Shown piece after piece: positions 9,752 to 19,750 of a stretch of 37,073 nt of DNA (positions within the stretch are counted from its first letter, which is position 1; every line of letters starts with the position of its first letter). Source of the stretch: Rhizobacter sp. (GTDB lineage Bacteria > Pseudomonadota > Gammaproteobacteria > Burkholderiales > Burkholderiaceae_C); NCBI GenBank assembly GCA_025361845.1, contig JANYJL010000323.1:1-37073 (forward strand). Direction: 5' to 3'. Below the pieces are notes generated by a model. The model searched no databases. It was given only the letters and a program-made list of their open reading frames with translations, and was not told where the DNA came from. The position numbers and the translations under genes were made by a program.

Positions 9752-10498
9752 TCACTGCATGTGTTGGCCGCCGTTGATGGCAATGTTCGCGCCGGTCAAG
9801 AAAGCCGCTTCTTCAGAGGCCAGATAGATGATCAGGCCAGCCACTTCTTCCGGCTTGCCCAGACGGCCCACCGGGATGTGCGGCAGGATCTTCGTGTCCA
9901 GCACTTCCTTCGGGATCGCGGTGACCATCTTCGTGCCGATGTAACCCGGCGAGATGGTGTTGACGGTCACGCCCTTCTTGGCCACTTCGAGCGCCAGCGC
10001 CTTGGTGAAGCCGTGCACGCCGGCCTTGGCGGCCGAGTAGTTGGTCTGGCCGAAAGCGCCCTTGGAGCCGTTCACCGAGGACACATTGATGATGCGGCCC
10101 CAGTTGCGCTCGACCATGCCGTCGGCGACCTGCTTGGTCATGTTGAACAGGCTGTCGAGGTTGGTGCGCATGACCGCATCCCAGTTGACCTTGTCCATCT
10201 TCTTGAAGGTCATGTCGCGGGTGATGCCGGCGTTGTTGACCAGCACGTCGATCGCGCCCGCCTTGGATTGCACCTCGGCCACGGCCTTGCTGCAGGAGTC
10301 GTAGTCGGCCACGTCGCAGGCCACGGCCAGCATGTCGTAGCCACGGGTCTTCATGTCGGCGACCCATTCACCGTGTTTGGTATTGCCGGGCGAGTAGGTC
10401 ACCACGACCTTGTAGCCGGCGTCGGCCATCTTGGTCGAGATGGTCTCGCCCAGGCCACCCATGCCGCCCGTCACCAGAACCACGCGTTGTTTGTTCAT
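9752..10498 (-). CDS. phaB: Acetoacetyl-CoA reductase PhaB
   Basis: PhaB reduces acetoacetyl-CoA with NADPH to (R)-3-hydroxybutyryl-CoA, the monomer for polyhydroxybutyrate. The 248-residue SDR protein has the cofactor motif TGGMGGLGETI (10-20), NNAGITRD (88-95), and the catalytic triad Ser141, Tyr154 and Lys158 in SSVNGSKGAFGQTNYSAAK. It resembles Cupriavidus PhaB along its length, including WGRI and SPGYI. The start at 10498 has a GAGGAG ribosome site 6 bases upstream; an earlier in-frame ATG lacks one. It lies 40 bases after the phaA stop, so the two form an operon. The synthase gene phaC is not in this window. Confidence 0.96.
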   Translation of the reverse strand: MNKQRVVLVTGGMGGLGETISTKMADAGYKVVVTYSPGNTKHGEWVADMKTRGYDMLAVACDVADYDSCSKAVAEVQSKAGAIDVLVNNAGITRDMTFKKMDKVNWDAVMRTNLDSLFNMTKQVADGMVERNWGRIINVSSVNGSKGAFGQTNYSAAKAGVHGFTKALALEVAKKGVTVNTISPGYIGTKMVTAIPKEVLDTKILPHIPVGRLGKPEEVAGLIIYLASEEAAFLTGANIAINGGQHMQ

Positions 10499-10538
10499 GT
10501 TCGTCTCCTCAGGTCGTGTTTGAAATGGATTGAAAGCT

Positions 10539-11714
10539 TCAGCGTTCGATGGCCAGGGCCACGCCCATGCCACCGCCGATGCACAGCGAGGCCAGGCCGC
10601 GTTTGGCGTCGCGGCGGATCATTTCGTGGATCAGCGTGACCAGGATGCGCGCGCCGGAGGCACCGATCGGATGGCCGATCGCAATCGCGCCACCGTTCAC
10701 ATTGATCTTGCTCGTGTCCCAGCCCATTTCCTTGTTGACGGCGCAGGCCTGGGCGGCGAAGGCTTCGTTGATTTCCATCAGGTCGAGGTCCTTCGCGCTC
10801 CAGCCGGCCTTTTTCAGGCACAGCTGCGAGGCGGGCACCGGGCCCATGCCCATGATGCTGGGGTCGAGGCCAGCAGACGCGTAGCTCTTGATGCGCGCGA
10901 GCGGCTTCAGGCCCAGCTCGGCGGCCTTGCGGGCCGACATCATCAGCACCGCGGCGGCGCCGTCGTTCAGGCCCGAGGCATTGCCGGCCGTCACGGTGCC
11001 GGTCTTGTCGAAGGCGGGGCGCAGGCCGGAGAGCGAATCGACCGTGGTGCCGGCCTTGATGAATTCATCGTTGTCGAACACGACGGTGCCCTTCTTGGAC
11101 ACCAGCTCGACGGGCACGATCTCGTCCTTGAACTTGCCAGCCTTCTGCGCCGCTTCGGCCTTGTTCTGCGAGGCGGCGGCGAATTCGTCTTGCTGGGCGC
11201 GCGAGATGTCGAACTTCTTCGCCACGTTCTCGGCCGTGGTGCCCATGTGGTACTGGTTGTACACATCCCACAGGCCGTCGGCGATCATGGTGTCAACCAT
11301 CTTCCAGTCGCCCATGCGCTGGCCGTCGCGCGAGCCCAGCAGCACGTGGGGCGAGGCGCTCATGTTCTCTTGCCCGCCGGCGATGATGACGCTGGCGTCG
11401 CCGCACATGATGGCCTGCGCCGCCAGGTGGGTGGCCTTCAGGCCCGAGCCGCAGACCTTGCCGACCACGAAGGCCGGAATGCCGTTCGGCAGGCCCGACT
11501 TGATGACGGCCTGGCGGGCAGGGTTCTGGCCGCCACCGGCGGTGAGCACCTGGCCGAGGATGACTTCGTTGATCAGCTCGGGCGCGATGCCCGAGCGTGC
11601 CAGCAGCGCCTTGATGACGATGGCGCCCAACTCGGGGGCAGCCGTCTTGGCGAGCGAACCGCCGAACTTGCCGACCGCGGTGCGCGCGGCGGAGACGATG
11701 ACGACTTCTTCCAT
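10539..11714 (-). CDS. phaA: Acetyl-CoA C-acetyltransferase (beta-ketothiolase) PhaA
   Basis: This cytosolic thiolase condenses two acetyl-CoA to acetoacetyl-CoA, the first step of polyhydroxybutyrate synthesis. The 391-residue protein has the nucleophile Cys88 in [10 protein letters not shown], His348 in GHPIGASG and the second catalytic Cys378 in CIGGGMG, at the positions expected for biosynthetic thiolases. Start 11714 ([12 protein letters not shown]) has an AGGAGA ribosome site 8 bases upstream; the frame is open for 20 more codons but without one. It is followed by phaB after 40 bases and by the phasin-like gene. The neighbour upstream is ndh, 74 bases away on the same strand. Confidence 0.96.
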   Translation of the reverse strand: MEEVVIVSAARTAVGKFGGSLAKTAAPELGAIVIKALLARSGIAPELINEVILGQVLTAGGGQNPARQAVIKSGLPNGIPAFVVGKVCGSGLKATHLAAQAIMCGDASVIIAGGQENMSASPHVLLGSRDGQRMGDWKMVDTMIADGLWDVYNQYHMGTTAENVAKKFDISRAQQDEFAAASQNKAEAAQKAGKFKDEIVPVELVSKKGTVVFDNDEFIKAGTTVDSLSGLRPAFDKTGTVTAGNASGLNDGAAAVLMMSARKAAELGLKPLARIKSYASAGLDPSIMGMGPVPASQLCLKKAGWSAKDLDLMEINEAFAAQACAVNKEMGWDTSKINVNGGAIAIGHPIGASGARILVTLIHEMIRRDAKRGLASLCIGGGMGVALAIER

Positions 11715-11788
11715 GGAGTGTTCTCCTGTGAGGTGGGGGTGAGGTGCTTCTTGTTGTATCGGCCGCGCTGCCAAGGTTGGGCAGGGAT

Positions 11789-13150
11789 TCAGTGCAGCTT
11801 CACGTGCGGCTCGGTGCGCCGTGTGATGAGTCGGGCCAGGGTGTCCAGCGCAACCTTCGGGAAGCCATGCAAGGCGAGTTCGTGCATCTTATAAAGCGAG
11901 ACGTACATGAGGCGAGCGAAGTAACCCTCGATCATCAAACTACCGCCGACCAGCCCGCCCATCATGTTGCCGACGGTGCTGAACTCGCCCAGCGACACCA
12001 ATGAGCCGAAGTCGCGGTAACGATACTCGCGCAGCGGGCGCCCCGCAAGGCGGCGTTGCAGCTCCTTCACCAGGTGCGAGGCCTGCTGGTGCGCGGCCTG
12101 CGCGCGCGGCGGCACGAAGCCGCCCTTGCCGCCGTTGGCCTGTGGCCAGGCGCAGGCGGCGCAATCACCCATCGCGAAGATGTTGTCGTCCAGCGTGGTC
12201 TGCAGGGTGGGGCGTACGGCGAGCTGGTTGATGCGGTTGCTCTCCAGCCCGGCCAGGCCCTTGAGAAATTCAGGCGCCTTCACGCCGGCCGCCCAGACCA
12301 CGAGCTCGGCCTCGATGATCCGCCCGTCCGCCAGGCGCACGCCCTGCGGCAGCACCTCGGCCACCTTGGCATTCGTGTGCAACAGGACACCCAGCTTTTG
12401 CAGCAGGCCCAGGGTGGCGGCCGAGAGCCGCTCGGGCAGGGCCGGCAGCACCCGGTCGGCAGCCTCGATGAGGTTCAGGGCGATGTCCTTTTCCGGGTCG
12501 ATGTGGGTCATGCCGTAGGCCACCACCTCGCGCGTGGTGCGGTGCAGTTCGGCCGCCAGCTCCACACCGGTGGCGCCGGCCCCGATGATGGCCACCTGCA
12601 AGCGGCGCTGCCCCTGATGTTCAGCCTGCCAGTTGGCGCGGATGCAGGCGTTGACCATGCGCTGGTTGAAGCGCCGCGCGTCCCTCGTGGTTTCCAGCTT
12701 CATCGCGTGTTCGCTCACGCCCGGCGTGCCGAAGTCGTTGCTCTGGCTGCCCACCGCCATCACCAGGGTGTCGTAGTGGAAGCTGCGTGCCGGTGTCACC
12801 TGTTCACCGGTGTCGTCGAGATGCGGTGCCACGTGCACCATCTGGCGCTCGCGGTCCAGGCCCGTCATCTCGCCGATGCGGTACCTGAAATGGTGCCAGT
12901 GCGCCTGGGCCAGGTAGTCGACTTCGTGCACGCTCATGTCCATGCTGCCCGCGGCGATTTCATGCAGCTTGGGCTTCCAGACGTGCGAGCGCGTCTTGTC
13001 GATCAAGGTGATCGCAGCCTTGCCACGTTTGCCGAGCTTGTGGCCCAGCGTGGTGGCGAGCTCAAGCCCGCCAGCGCCGCCGCCGACGATGACGATCTGG
13101 TGCAGCAGCTCTGAGCCGCCGTTCGAAGTGTTGTTGGAGGGTGCGCTCAT
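11789..13150 (-). CDS. ndh: Type II NADH dehydrogenase (NAD(P)/FAD-dependent oxidoreductase)
   Basis: This 453-residue flavoprotein should pass electrons from NADH to quinone at the inner face of the membrane without pumping protons. It has an FAD-binding [11 protein letters not shown] near residue 23, a second Rossmann motif [14 protein letters not shown] for NADH at mid-protein, an FAD-contacting FAMGDCAAC, and an amphipathic C-terminal segment ([20 protein letters not shown]) typical of the membrane-anchoring tail of NDH-2. I see no ribosome site before ATG 13150; instead a possible -10 ends 5 bases before it, so the message may be leaderless. No closer alternative start exists before the FAD motif. 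It precedes phaA by 74 bases. Confidence 0.92.
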   Translation of the reverse strand: MSAPSNNTSNGGSELLHQIVIVGGGAGGLELATTLGHKLGKRGKAAITLIDKTRSHVWKPKLHEIAAGSMDMSVHEVDYLAQAHWHHFRYRIGEMTGLDRERQMVHVAPHLDDTGEQVTPARSFHYDTLVMAVGSQSNDFGTPGVSEHAMKLETTRDARRFNQRMVNACIRANWQAEHQGQRRLQVAIIGAGATGVELAAELHRTTREVVAYGMTHIDPEKDIALNLIEAADRVLPALPERLSAATLGLLQKLGVLLHTNAKVAEVLPQGVRLADGRIIEAELVVWAAGVKAPEFLKGLAGLESNRINQLAVRPTLQTTLDDNIFAMGDCAACAWPQANGGKGGFVPPRAQAAHQQASHLVKELQRRLAGRPLREYRYRDFGSLVSLGEFSTVGNMMGGLVGGSLMIEGYFARLMYVSLYKMHELALHGFPKVALDTLARLITRRTEPHVKLH

Positions 13151-13155
13151 GGCCG

Positions 13156-13186
13156 ATTATTGATGCGGCCATGGGTGGCTTGTCCA
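13156..13186 (-). promoter_or_regulatory. Possible promoter giving a leaderless ndh message
   Basis: On the minus strand TGGACA (13186-13181, 5 of 6 with TTGACA) and AATAAT (13161-13156) are separated by 19 bases. The -10 ends 5 bases before the ndh ATG, so a transcript would start at or next to that ATG. The long spacer makes this tentative, but the lack of a ribosome site supports it. Confidence 0.3.
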
Positions 13187-13200
13187 GCGCGAAGTGACCC

Positions 13201-14529
13201 TCAGTGTGTCGCCGCCGGCATGTGCTGATCGACCCGATCGAGCACGGCTTCGGGCTCCTGCGCATCGAGGTCGGTTTCGCCGTCGAGCTGCTGTTGCAGG
13301 CGCTCGGTGTCCAGGTCGCCGGTCCACTTCGCGACGACCAGGGTGGCCACGCCGTTGCCGACCAGGTTGGTGAGCGCACGCGCTTCCGACATGAAGCGGT
13401 CGATGCCCAGGATCAGCGCCAGCCCCGCCACCGGCACATGCCCCACGGCCGAGAGCGTGGCCGCCAGCACGATGAAGCCGCTGCCCGTCACGCCCGCCGC
13501 ACCCTTCGAGGTGAGCAGCAGCACCAGCAGCAGCGTGATCTGCTGGGTGATCGTCATCGGCGTGTTGGTGGCCTGGGCGATGAACACCGCCGCCATCGTC
13601 AGGTAGATCGAGGTGCCGTCAAGGTTGAACGAATACCCGGTCGGGATGACGAGGCCGACGACCGACTTCTTCGCGCCCAGGTTCTCCATCTTGACCATCA
13701 TGCGCGGCAGGGCCGCTTCGCTCGACGAGGTGCCAAGCACGATCAGCAGCTCCTCCTTGATGTACTTGATGAACTTCCAGATCGAGAAGCCGTGGAACTT
13801 CGCGATGCCACCGAGCACGACGAAGATGAAGAACAGGCAGGTGGTGTAGAAGGTCGCCATCAGCGCGCCGAGCGAGACGAGCGAGCCCACGCCGTACTTG
13901 CCGATCGTGAAGGCCATGGCGCCGAACGCGCCGATCGGGGCCACCTTCATGATGGTGCCGACGATTGCGAACAGCACGTGCGAGAACTTCTCGATGAAGT
14001 CGAACACGAGGGTGCCGCGCCCGCCGAACTTGTGCAGCGCGAAGCCGAACATCACCGCGATCAGCAGCACCTGCAGGATCTCGCCCTTCGCGAAGGCATC
14101 GACCACGGTGCTCGGGATCACGTTCAGCAGGAAGTCGGTGGTCGAGGCCATCTTGCCCGGCCCGGTGTAGGCGGCGATCGATTTGGTGTCGAGCGTCGAC
14201 GCATCGATGTTCATGCCGGCGCCAGGCTGCACCAGGTTGATGATGACCAGGCCGACGACGAGCGCGATGCTGCTGACGATCTCGAAGTACAGCAGGGCCA
14301 GGCCGCCGGTCTTGCCGACCTTCTTCATGTCTTCCATGCCGGCGATGCCGACGACGACGGTGCAGAAGATGATCGGGGCGATGATCATCTTGATGAGTTT
14401 GATGAAGCCGTCACCGAGCGGCTTCATGGCCTCGCCGGTGGCCGGCGCGAAGTGGCCGAGCAGCACGCCGATGACGATGGCCGTGATGACCTGGAAATAC
14501 AGCGACTTGTAGATTGGTTTCGAGCCCAT
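13201..14529 (-). CDS. dctA: C4-dicarboxylate:cation symporter DctA
   Basis: DctA imports succinate, fumarate and malate with protons or sodium. The 442-residue inner-membrane protein belongs to the glutamate/dicarboxylate symporter family: helical N-terminus ([19 protein letters not shown]), the serine-rich re-entrant loop [12 protein letters not shown], and the [12 protein letters not shown] substrate/ion motif. Length fits (about 420-450). Start 14529 has an AAGGAGA ribosome site 7 bases upstream. It is 83 bases after the SDR stop, and ndh starts 50 bases beyond its own stop, all on one strand. No two-component dctBD genes are in the window, and I did not see a sigma-54 promoter before it. 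Confidence 0.96.
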   Translation of the reverse strand: MGSKPIYKSLYFQVITAIVIGVLLGHFAPATGEAMKPLGDGFIKLIKMIIAPIIFCTVVVGIAGMEDMKKVGKTGGLALLYFEIVSSIALVVGLVIINLVQPGAGMNIDASTLDTKSIAAYTGPGKMASTTDFLLNVIPSTVVDAFAKGEILQVLLIAVMFGFALHKFGGRGTLVFDFIEKFSHVLFAIVGTIMKVAPIGAFGAMAFTIGKYGVGSLVSLGALMATFYTTCLFFIFVVLGGIAKFHGFSIWKFIKYIKEELLIVLGTSSSEAALPRMMVKMENLGAKKSVVGLVIPTGYSFNLDGTSIYLTMAAVFIAQATNTPMTITQQITLLLVLLLTSKGAAGVTGSGFIVLAATLSAVGHVPVAGLALILGIDRFMSEARALTNLVGNGVATLVVAKWTGDLDTERLQQQLDGETDLDAQEPEAVLDRVDQHMPAATH

Positions 14530-14612
14530 GCCTTGTCTCCTTGTTTTGAAATATTCTGCGCCCGCGGCGTGGCGCGCGAGTCAGTGTTTCAACGTATGGA
14601 GCGCACCTGCTT

Positions 14613-15377
<765 letters not shown>

Positions 15378-15417
15378 GGGGTCGCTCCAGTGAAAAAACA
15401 CAAACGCCAGAAACGCG

Positions 15418-17106
15418 TCAGAACCGCGCGTCCGGCAGGCCGCAGAACGCATCGACTGGTTGCGCGCCGGTGAAGGGCTCGTCGCCGAGCAGCTTGCGCA
15501 CCAGCGCCTCCTGCACCGGCTCGATCGCCGTGTAGGCGTTGACGACGCAGGGCAGGCGCGGCGCGTCGTACAGGTAATACGGGTGGCCGAAGGACACCAG
15601 CAAACAAGGCAGTGGGTGCCAGTAGCGCCGCATGCCGCCCTGCCAGCTGCCGTGCACCCGCGACCAATCGAGGTAGATGTGCGAGCGCACCAGCAGCGAT
15701 TCCTGCGCCAGCAGGTACATGACGAGGTCGGTGTCGTCCGGCGTCGGCGGGTTCGCTGCGTCGAAAGCGCGCACCTCGAAACCGCGTTCACCGAGCAGGC
15801 GCTGCACGATCAGCTCCATCGCCGGCTGGCCCGCGAAACCGCCGCGTTCGGAGTCGGTGAGCACGACGATGCGGCGGTGTTTCGCAACGCTCAGCGGCAG
15901 CGTCTTCCGCACGTCCTTCACCAGGGTGATGGCGGCGCTCGCCACGCGCTGCTCGACCGCGCGGTGCGGCGTGCTGCGCACGATCGCGCGTGCCTGCGGC
16001 AGCGGCGGCATCAACTCGTCGATGCTCTTGCGGTGCAGGCCGAGAGCGGCCTTCAGCCCGAGCACGCGGGTCACCGCGTCTTCGAGCCGTGCTTCCGAAA
16101 TGCGCCCGTCCGACAGCGCCTTCATCACGTGGCCGAAGTCGGTCTCGAAGGGGCTGGGGAAGAGCAACACGTCGCAGCCGCTGGAGATGACTTCCGGGAT
16201 GCACTCGGCGCGGTCGGCCCAGCTCGACAGGCCGGCCATCGCCGAGGCATCCGAGACGATCAGGCCGTTGAAGCCGAGTTCGCCGCGCAGCAGGTCGATG
16301 TTCAGGAAGCGTGAGACGGAGGCCGGCCGGTACAGCTCCAGGCCGCTCGCGCCGTGCTGCTTCGCATACGCCGGCAATGCGATGTGGGCCGACATCACCG
16401 TCATCACACCCGCGTCGATCAAGCCTTGATACAGCCGGCCGAAACGCTCGTGCCAAGCCGCCATGTCGAGCGGATTGATCGTTGTGACAAGGTGCTGGTC
16501 GCGGTCGTCGAAACCTTCACCGGGCCAGTGTTTGGCGGTGGCGGCGATGCCCGCACGCTGGAACGCGCGCACGTTGACGAGGCCTTGCTCCATGATGGTC
16601 TCGACATTCGAGCCATACGAACGTGTCGCGACGATCGCGCTGCGGAAGGCCGCGTTGATGTCGAGTACCGGTGTGAAGGTCCAGTTGTAGCCGAGCGCGC
16701 GGGCCTCGGCCGCGAGCACGCTCACCGCTTCATCGGCGAGAGCCGGCGAGCCGGTGGCGGCCAGGCCCAACTGGTTCGTGATGCGCGTGCCGAAGGGGAT
16801 GCCGATCGCGCCGCCCTCGATGTCGCCGCTGATGAGCAGCGGGATCTCGCTGCGTTCGACCAGCGAGCGCGTGGCACGCCAGCTCGCCTCCAGGTCCGTG
16901 CCGCCGAAGCGCGTGATGCCGCCGACCTTGAGTGCCGACAGGTTGTCGACGGCCTTCGGGTCGTCGCCATGGCAGGCGAGGTTGAAGATCTGCCGCACCT
17001 TCTGCTCGGTCGACAACGAATTGCGCGTGCGCGTGATCCAGGCGAGCGCTTCGGCGTCGAGTGAAAACGGGGCCAGGGCCAGCGCGGCGAGGGTGTCCTG
17101 AGTCAT
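15418..17106 (-). CDS. Glycoside hydrolase family 3 protein
   Basis: This 562-residue glycosidase has the GH3 TIM barrel (about residues 20-350) followed by an alpha/beta sandwich. The nucleophile should be Asp286 in LIVSDASAM. The loop KHWPGEGFDDRDQH carries Lys192-His193 and an Asp203-x-His205 pair like the Asp-His acid/base dyad of NagZ-type beta-N-acetylglucosaminidases, so an N-acetylhexosamine substrate is possible; a beta-glucosidase role cannot be excluded. No signal peptide is seen, so it is likely cytoplasmic. Start 17106 (MTQDTLAALAL) is preferred; the frame is open for 113 further codons, but these overlap the Gfo/Idh gene antisense or out of frame. The Gfo/Idh stop is 17 bases upstream. 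Confidence 0.9.
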   Translation of the reverse strand: MTQDTLAALALAPFSLDAEALAWITRTRNSLSTEQKVRQIFNLACHGDDPKAVDNLSALKVGGITRFGGTDLEASWRATRSLVERSEIPLLISGDIEGGAIGIPFGTRITNQLGLAATGSPALADEAVSVLAAEARALGYNWTFTPVLDINAAFRSAIVATRSYGSNVETIMEQGLVNVRAFQRAGIAATAKHWPGEGFDDRDQHLVTTINPLDMAAWHERFGRLYQGLIDAGVMTVMSAHIALPAYAKQHGASGLELYRPASVSRFLNIDLLRGELGFNGLIVSDASAMAGLSSWADRAECIPEVISSGCDVLLFPSPFETDFGHVMKALSDGRISEARLEDAVTRVLGLKAALGLHRKSIDELMPPLPQARAIVRSTPHRAVEQRVASAAITLVKDVRKTLPLSVAKHRRIVVLTDSERGGFAGQPAMELIVQRLLGERGFEVRAFDAANPPTPDDTDLVMYLLAQESLLVRSHIYLDWSRVHGSWQGGMRRYWHPLPCLLVSFGHPYYLYDAPRLPCVVNAYTAIEPVQEALVRKLLGDEPFTGAQPVDAFCGLPDARF

Positions 17107-17123
17107 CGTGTCGTCCTTGGGTT

Positions 17124-18296
17124 TCAGCAGCGCGTCCAGGCGCCGTTCTCGCGCGAGGAGCGCACCACGCTGTCGACGAAACGCACGCCGGCCAGGCCGT
17201 CGCGCGAGTTCGGGAAAAACAGCGCCAGCGGGTCGGCGGCCTGCTTCGCGCGGCGTGCCGCAATCACTTCGGCCGCATCCGAATACAGGTTCGCGAAGCC
17301 TTCGTGAAAACCCTCCGGATGCCCGGCCACGATGCGGCAGGCGCGCTTGGCCAGCGGCAGCGTGCCCGGCCCGTTGGGCGTGCGATTTTGCGACGGTGCA
17401 CCGAGCGGTTTGAACGTCAGTGCCTGCGGCGTTTCCTGCATCCACTCGATGCTGCCGGCCGTGCCGCTGACGCGAATGCGCAGACAGTTCTCGACACCGG
17501 CTGCTGCCTGCGTCACCCAGAAGCTGCCGCGTGCGCCGTTCGAGAGGCGCAGCAGCGCGCCGGCAAAGTCGTGCACCTTGCGGTTCGGCACGATGGCGCC
17601 CAACTCGGCCGCCACCTCGTCCACCTCGAGCCCGGTGATGAAACGCAGCAGGTTGTGTGCGTGCGTGCCGATGTCGCCCATCACGAGCGACGGCCCGCCG
17701 CGCGCCGGGTCGAAGCGCCAGGGCAGCTGGCCATTCACGGCAGGGTCGGTCTCGCGCGCCTTGCCGCCTTGCACGTACTCGACTTGAACGAGGCGGATCG
17801 TGCCCAGCTCGCCCGCATCGACCATCGCCTTGGCCTGCCGCACCATCGGGTAGCCGGTGTAGTTGTGCGTCAGGCAGAACACGATGCCGGCCTGCTGCAC
17901 GCGCTCGTGCAAGGCTTGAGCTTCAGCGAGCGTGTTGGTCATCGGCTTGTCGCAGATGACATCGAAACCGAGGTCGATCGCGGCCATCGCGTAGTCGAAG
18001 TGGCTGTCGTTGTGCGTCATGATTGCCACCACTTCGGCGCCGTCTGCACGCGCGGCTTCGGCCTTGAACATCGCGGGGGCGTCGCTGTAGATGCGCTCCG
18101 CGAGCAGCCCGATCTCGGCCCCGGCCTGGCGCGAACGTTCGGGGTTCGACGACAGCACGCCCGCCACGAGTTCGTAGCGGTCGTCGAGCCGCGCCGCCTG
18201 TCGGTGCATCGCACCAATGAAGGAGCCCGGCCCGCCGCCCACCACCGCCAGCCGCAGGCGCCGGCCCAACATCGAGATCACGGGGTTCAGGCTCAT
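17124..18296 (-). CDS. Gfo/Idh/MocA family oxidoreductase
   Basis: This 390-residue NAD(P)-dependent enzyme has an N-terminal Rossmann domain (VVGGGPGSFIGAMH, residues 18-31), the family lysine Lys117 in CDKPM, and a C-terminal Gfo/Idh/MocA domain with GDIGTHAHNLLRFITG. Members oxidise or epimerise sugars, inositols or amino-sugars, and nothing here fixes the substrate. Start 18296 (MSLNPVISMLGRRL) is used because the frame before it runs through a GC-rich repeat. The GH3 gene follows 17 bases after the stop and then the gluconate dehydrogenase-like SDR, a three-gene run. A hydrolase, a sugar oxidoreductase and a sugar-acid dehydrogenase suggest stepwise breakdown of an oligosaccharide. Confidence 0.9.
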   Translation of the reverse strand: MSLNPVISMLGRRLRLAVVGGGPGSFIGAMHRQAARLDDRYELVAGVLSSNPERSRQAGAEIGLLAERIYSDAPAMFKAEAARADGAEVVAIMTHNDSHFDYAMAAIDLGFDVICDKPMTNTLAEAQALHERVQQAGIVFCLTHNYTGYPMVRQAKAMVDAGELGTIRLVQVEYVQGGKARETDPAVNGQLPWRFDPARGGPSLVMGDIGTHAHNLLRFITGLEVDEVAAELGAIVPNRKVHDFAGALLRLSNGARGSFWVTQAAAGVENCLRIRVSGTAGSIEWMQETPQALTFKPLGAPSQNRTPNGPGTLPLAKRACRIVAGHPEGFHEGFANLYSDAAEVIAARRAKQAADPLALFFPNSRDGLAGVRFVDSVVRSSRENGAWTRC

Positions 18297-18300
18297 TGAG

Positions 18301-18361
18301 GCCCCCTTCGCTGCTGCGCGGTTGTCCCCCCGCGGGGGAGCGAGGCCGTCTTTGGGCGGTC
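18301..18361. repeat. GC-rich REP-like intergenic element, second copy
   Basis: Just before the Gfo/Idh start lies a GC-rich element with a CCCCCCGCGGGGG hairpin (18326-18338) framed by GCCCCC at 18301 and GGGCGG at 18354. It resembles the element at 9681-9750 in layout, not base for base. It separates the COG0523 gene from the sugar genes. Confidence 0.5.
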
Positions 18362-18412
18362 GTTTGTCGTGCTCATCGGTCGGCTCGCAGGAGTTGGATC
18401 GGGGCGCGAAGC

Positions 18413-19444
18413 TTACGCCCGCGTGAGCCGCGCGTGAAAGGCCTGCCACGACGCCACCACCCTTTCTGGCGCCAGGCCTTGCACGATGAACACCACGCTG
18501 GAGCGCTGCAATCCTTCGGGCCAGCGGCTCAAGTGTTCGGGCGGGTGCATCAGCTGTTGCACCCCGTGGATGACGACCGGCGTGTCGGCGCCCTCCACCT
18601 GCAGCAGGCCCTTGATGCGCAGCACGCGGCTTCCGTGGCGGTGCAGCAGCAGCGACAGCCAGAGGCTGAAGACCGCCCAGTCGATGCCCGCGCCGGGTTC
18701 GAGCACGAAGGACTCGATGTCGCCGTGCAGGTTCGGGTTGCCGCGGTGTACCGGGAAATACTGCCGCGCCTGGTCCGCGCGCAGCCAGCGGGCCACTTCG
18801 GCGCTCTTGCCTTCGGCCTGGAACACGTCCTGGCCGAGCAGCAGTTCGGCGTCGTCGCTGTACACGCCGATGGCCGCAGCCGGGTTCAATCGTGCCAGTT
18901 CGGCGCTCAAGGATTCGGCGGCACCCGGCTCGGCCAGGTCGGCCTTCGTCAGCACGATCCGGTCGGCCAGCGCCACCTGTTTGCGGCTCTCCGCGTGGCG
19001 GGCCAGCTGGCCGGCGGCGTGCAGCACGTCGACCGTGGTGATCACGTTGCCGAGCCGGAAGTGGTGCTGCAGCACGGTGTCGTGCATCACCGTGGCGAGC
19101 ACCGGCGTCGGGTCGGCCAGGCCGGTGGTCTCGATCAGCACGCGCGTGAACGGTGGCACGTTGCCGCGTTCGCGCTGGTCGTAGAGCTTGCGCAGGGCCG
19201 CCGACAGATCGCCGCGGATCGTGCAGCAGATGCAGCCCGAGGGCAGCAGCACCACGTCGCCCTCGACCGACTCGATCAGGTGGTGGTCGATGCCGACCTC
19301 GCCGAACTCGTTGACGAGCACCGCGCAGTTCGCGAACGCCGGCGAGCGCAGCAGGCGGTTCAGCAGCGTGGTCTTGCCTGAGCCCAGAAAGCCCGTCAGC
19401 ACATTGACCGGCAGCAGGGCGGGCGCGACTCTCAGCTCAGCCAC
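18413..19444 (-). CDS. COG0523/CobW-family GTPase, metallochaperone
   Basis: This 343-residue cytosolic GTPase belongs to the G3E family that loads zinc, cobalt or other metals into target enzymes. Walker A is TGFLGSGKTT (17-26), the metal-binding CxCC is Cys71, Cys73, Cys74 in GCICC, a GxGG-style switch region and a TKAD guanine motif (NKxD-like) follow, and the C-terminal CobW_C domain is present (about 240-335). Which metal and target cannot be told; no Zur box was seen. Its start overlaps the stop of a small Cys-containing gene by 13 bases, so translation is probably coupled. The gene ends about 117 bases before the Gfo/Idh start. Confidence 0.92.
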   Translation of the reverse strand: MAELRVAPALLPVNVLTGFLGSGKTTLLNRLLRSPAFANCAVLVNEFGEVGIDHHLIESVEGDVVLLPSGCICCTIRGDLSAALRKLYDQRERGNVPPFTRVLIETTGLADPTPVLATVMHDTVLQHHFRLGNVITTVDVLHAAGQLARHAESRKQVALADRIVLTKADLAEPGAAESLSAELARLNPAAAIGVYSDDAELLLGQDVFQAEGKSAEVARWLRADQARQYFPVHRGNPNLHGDIESFVLEPGAGIDWAVFSLWLSLLLHRHGSRVLRIKGLLQVEGADTPVVIHGVQQLMHPPEHLSRWPEGLQRSSVVFIVQGLAPERVVASWQAFHARLTRA

Positions 19445-19728
19445 TCATCGTCCAGCGGGTCGATCGGCCGGCCGGCCACGCGGTCGAGTGCGGCCCACAC
19501 GAGGCCGAGCGAGGCGACCACCTCCTGCGCGCCGGTCGCACCGGCCACGAGCCAGGCGCTGCCTTGCCAATCGCTGACCGTCGCGCCGCGGCTGCGGGCG
19601 ATGCGGTTGAGCAGGCCCGCGGTGCGGGCGCGTTCAGCGCGTGCGGTGGGCGCGTCGGCCAGATGCAGCCGGCCGCTCGCGCTGCTCCAGTGGGCCGGGC
19701 CGCCGAGCACGCCGCAGACGCTGCACAT
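19432..19728 (-). CDS. Small hypothetical protein coupled to COG0523 GTPase
   Basis: I recognise no named domain. The 98-residue product begins MCSVCGVLGG, a CxxC at the very start that could bind metal, followed by PAHW and an Arg/Ala-rich helical middle (RTAGLLNRIARSRG) and ends DDEWLS. Its last codons overlap the COG0523 start by 13 bases, so it is the leading partner of a two-gene unit. I chose ATG 19728 because it puts the CxxC at the N-terminus; the frame is open to 19767. The overlap with a metallochaperone argues that it is a real gene with a metal-linked job, which is inference. Confidence 0.65.
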   Translation of the reverse strand: MCSVCGVLGGPAHWSSASGRLHLADAPTARAERARTAGLLNRIARSRGATVSDWQGSAWLVAGATGAQEVVASLGLVWAALDRVAGRPIDPLDDEWLS

Positions 19729-19750
19729 CGGTATCGGCGGTATCAGCGCA

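Noticed and set aside
10530-11894. Plus-strand frame of 454 residues opposite phaA
   Set aside because: phaA is certain by its catalytic residues, and this frame has only shadow composition.
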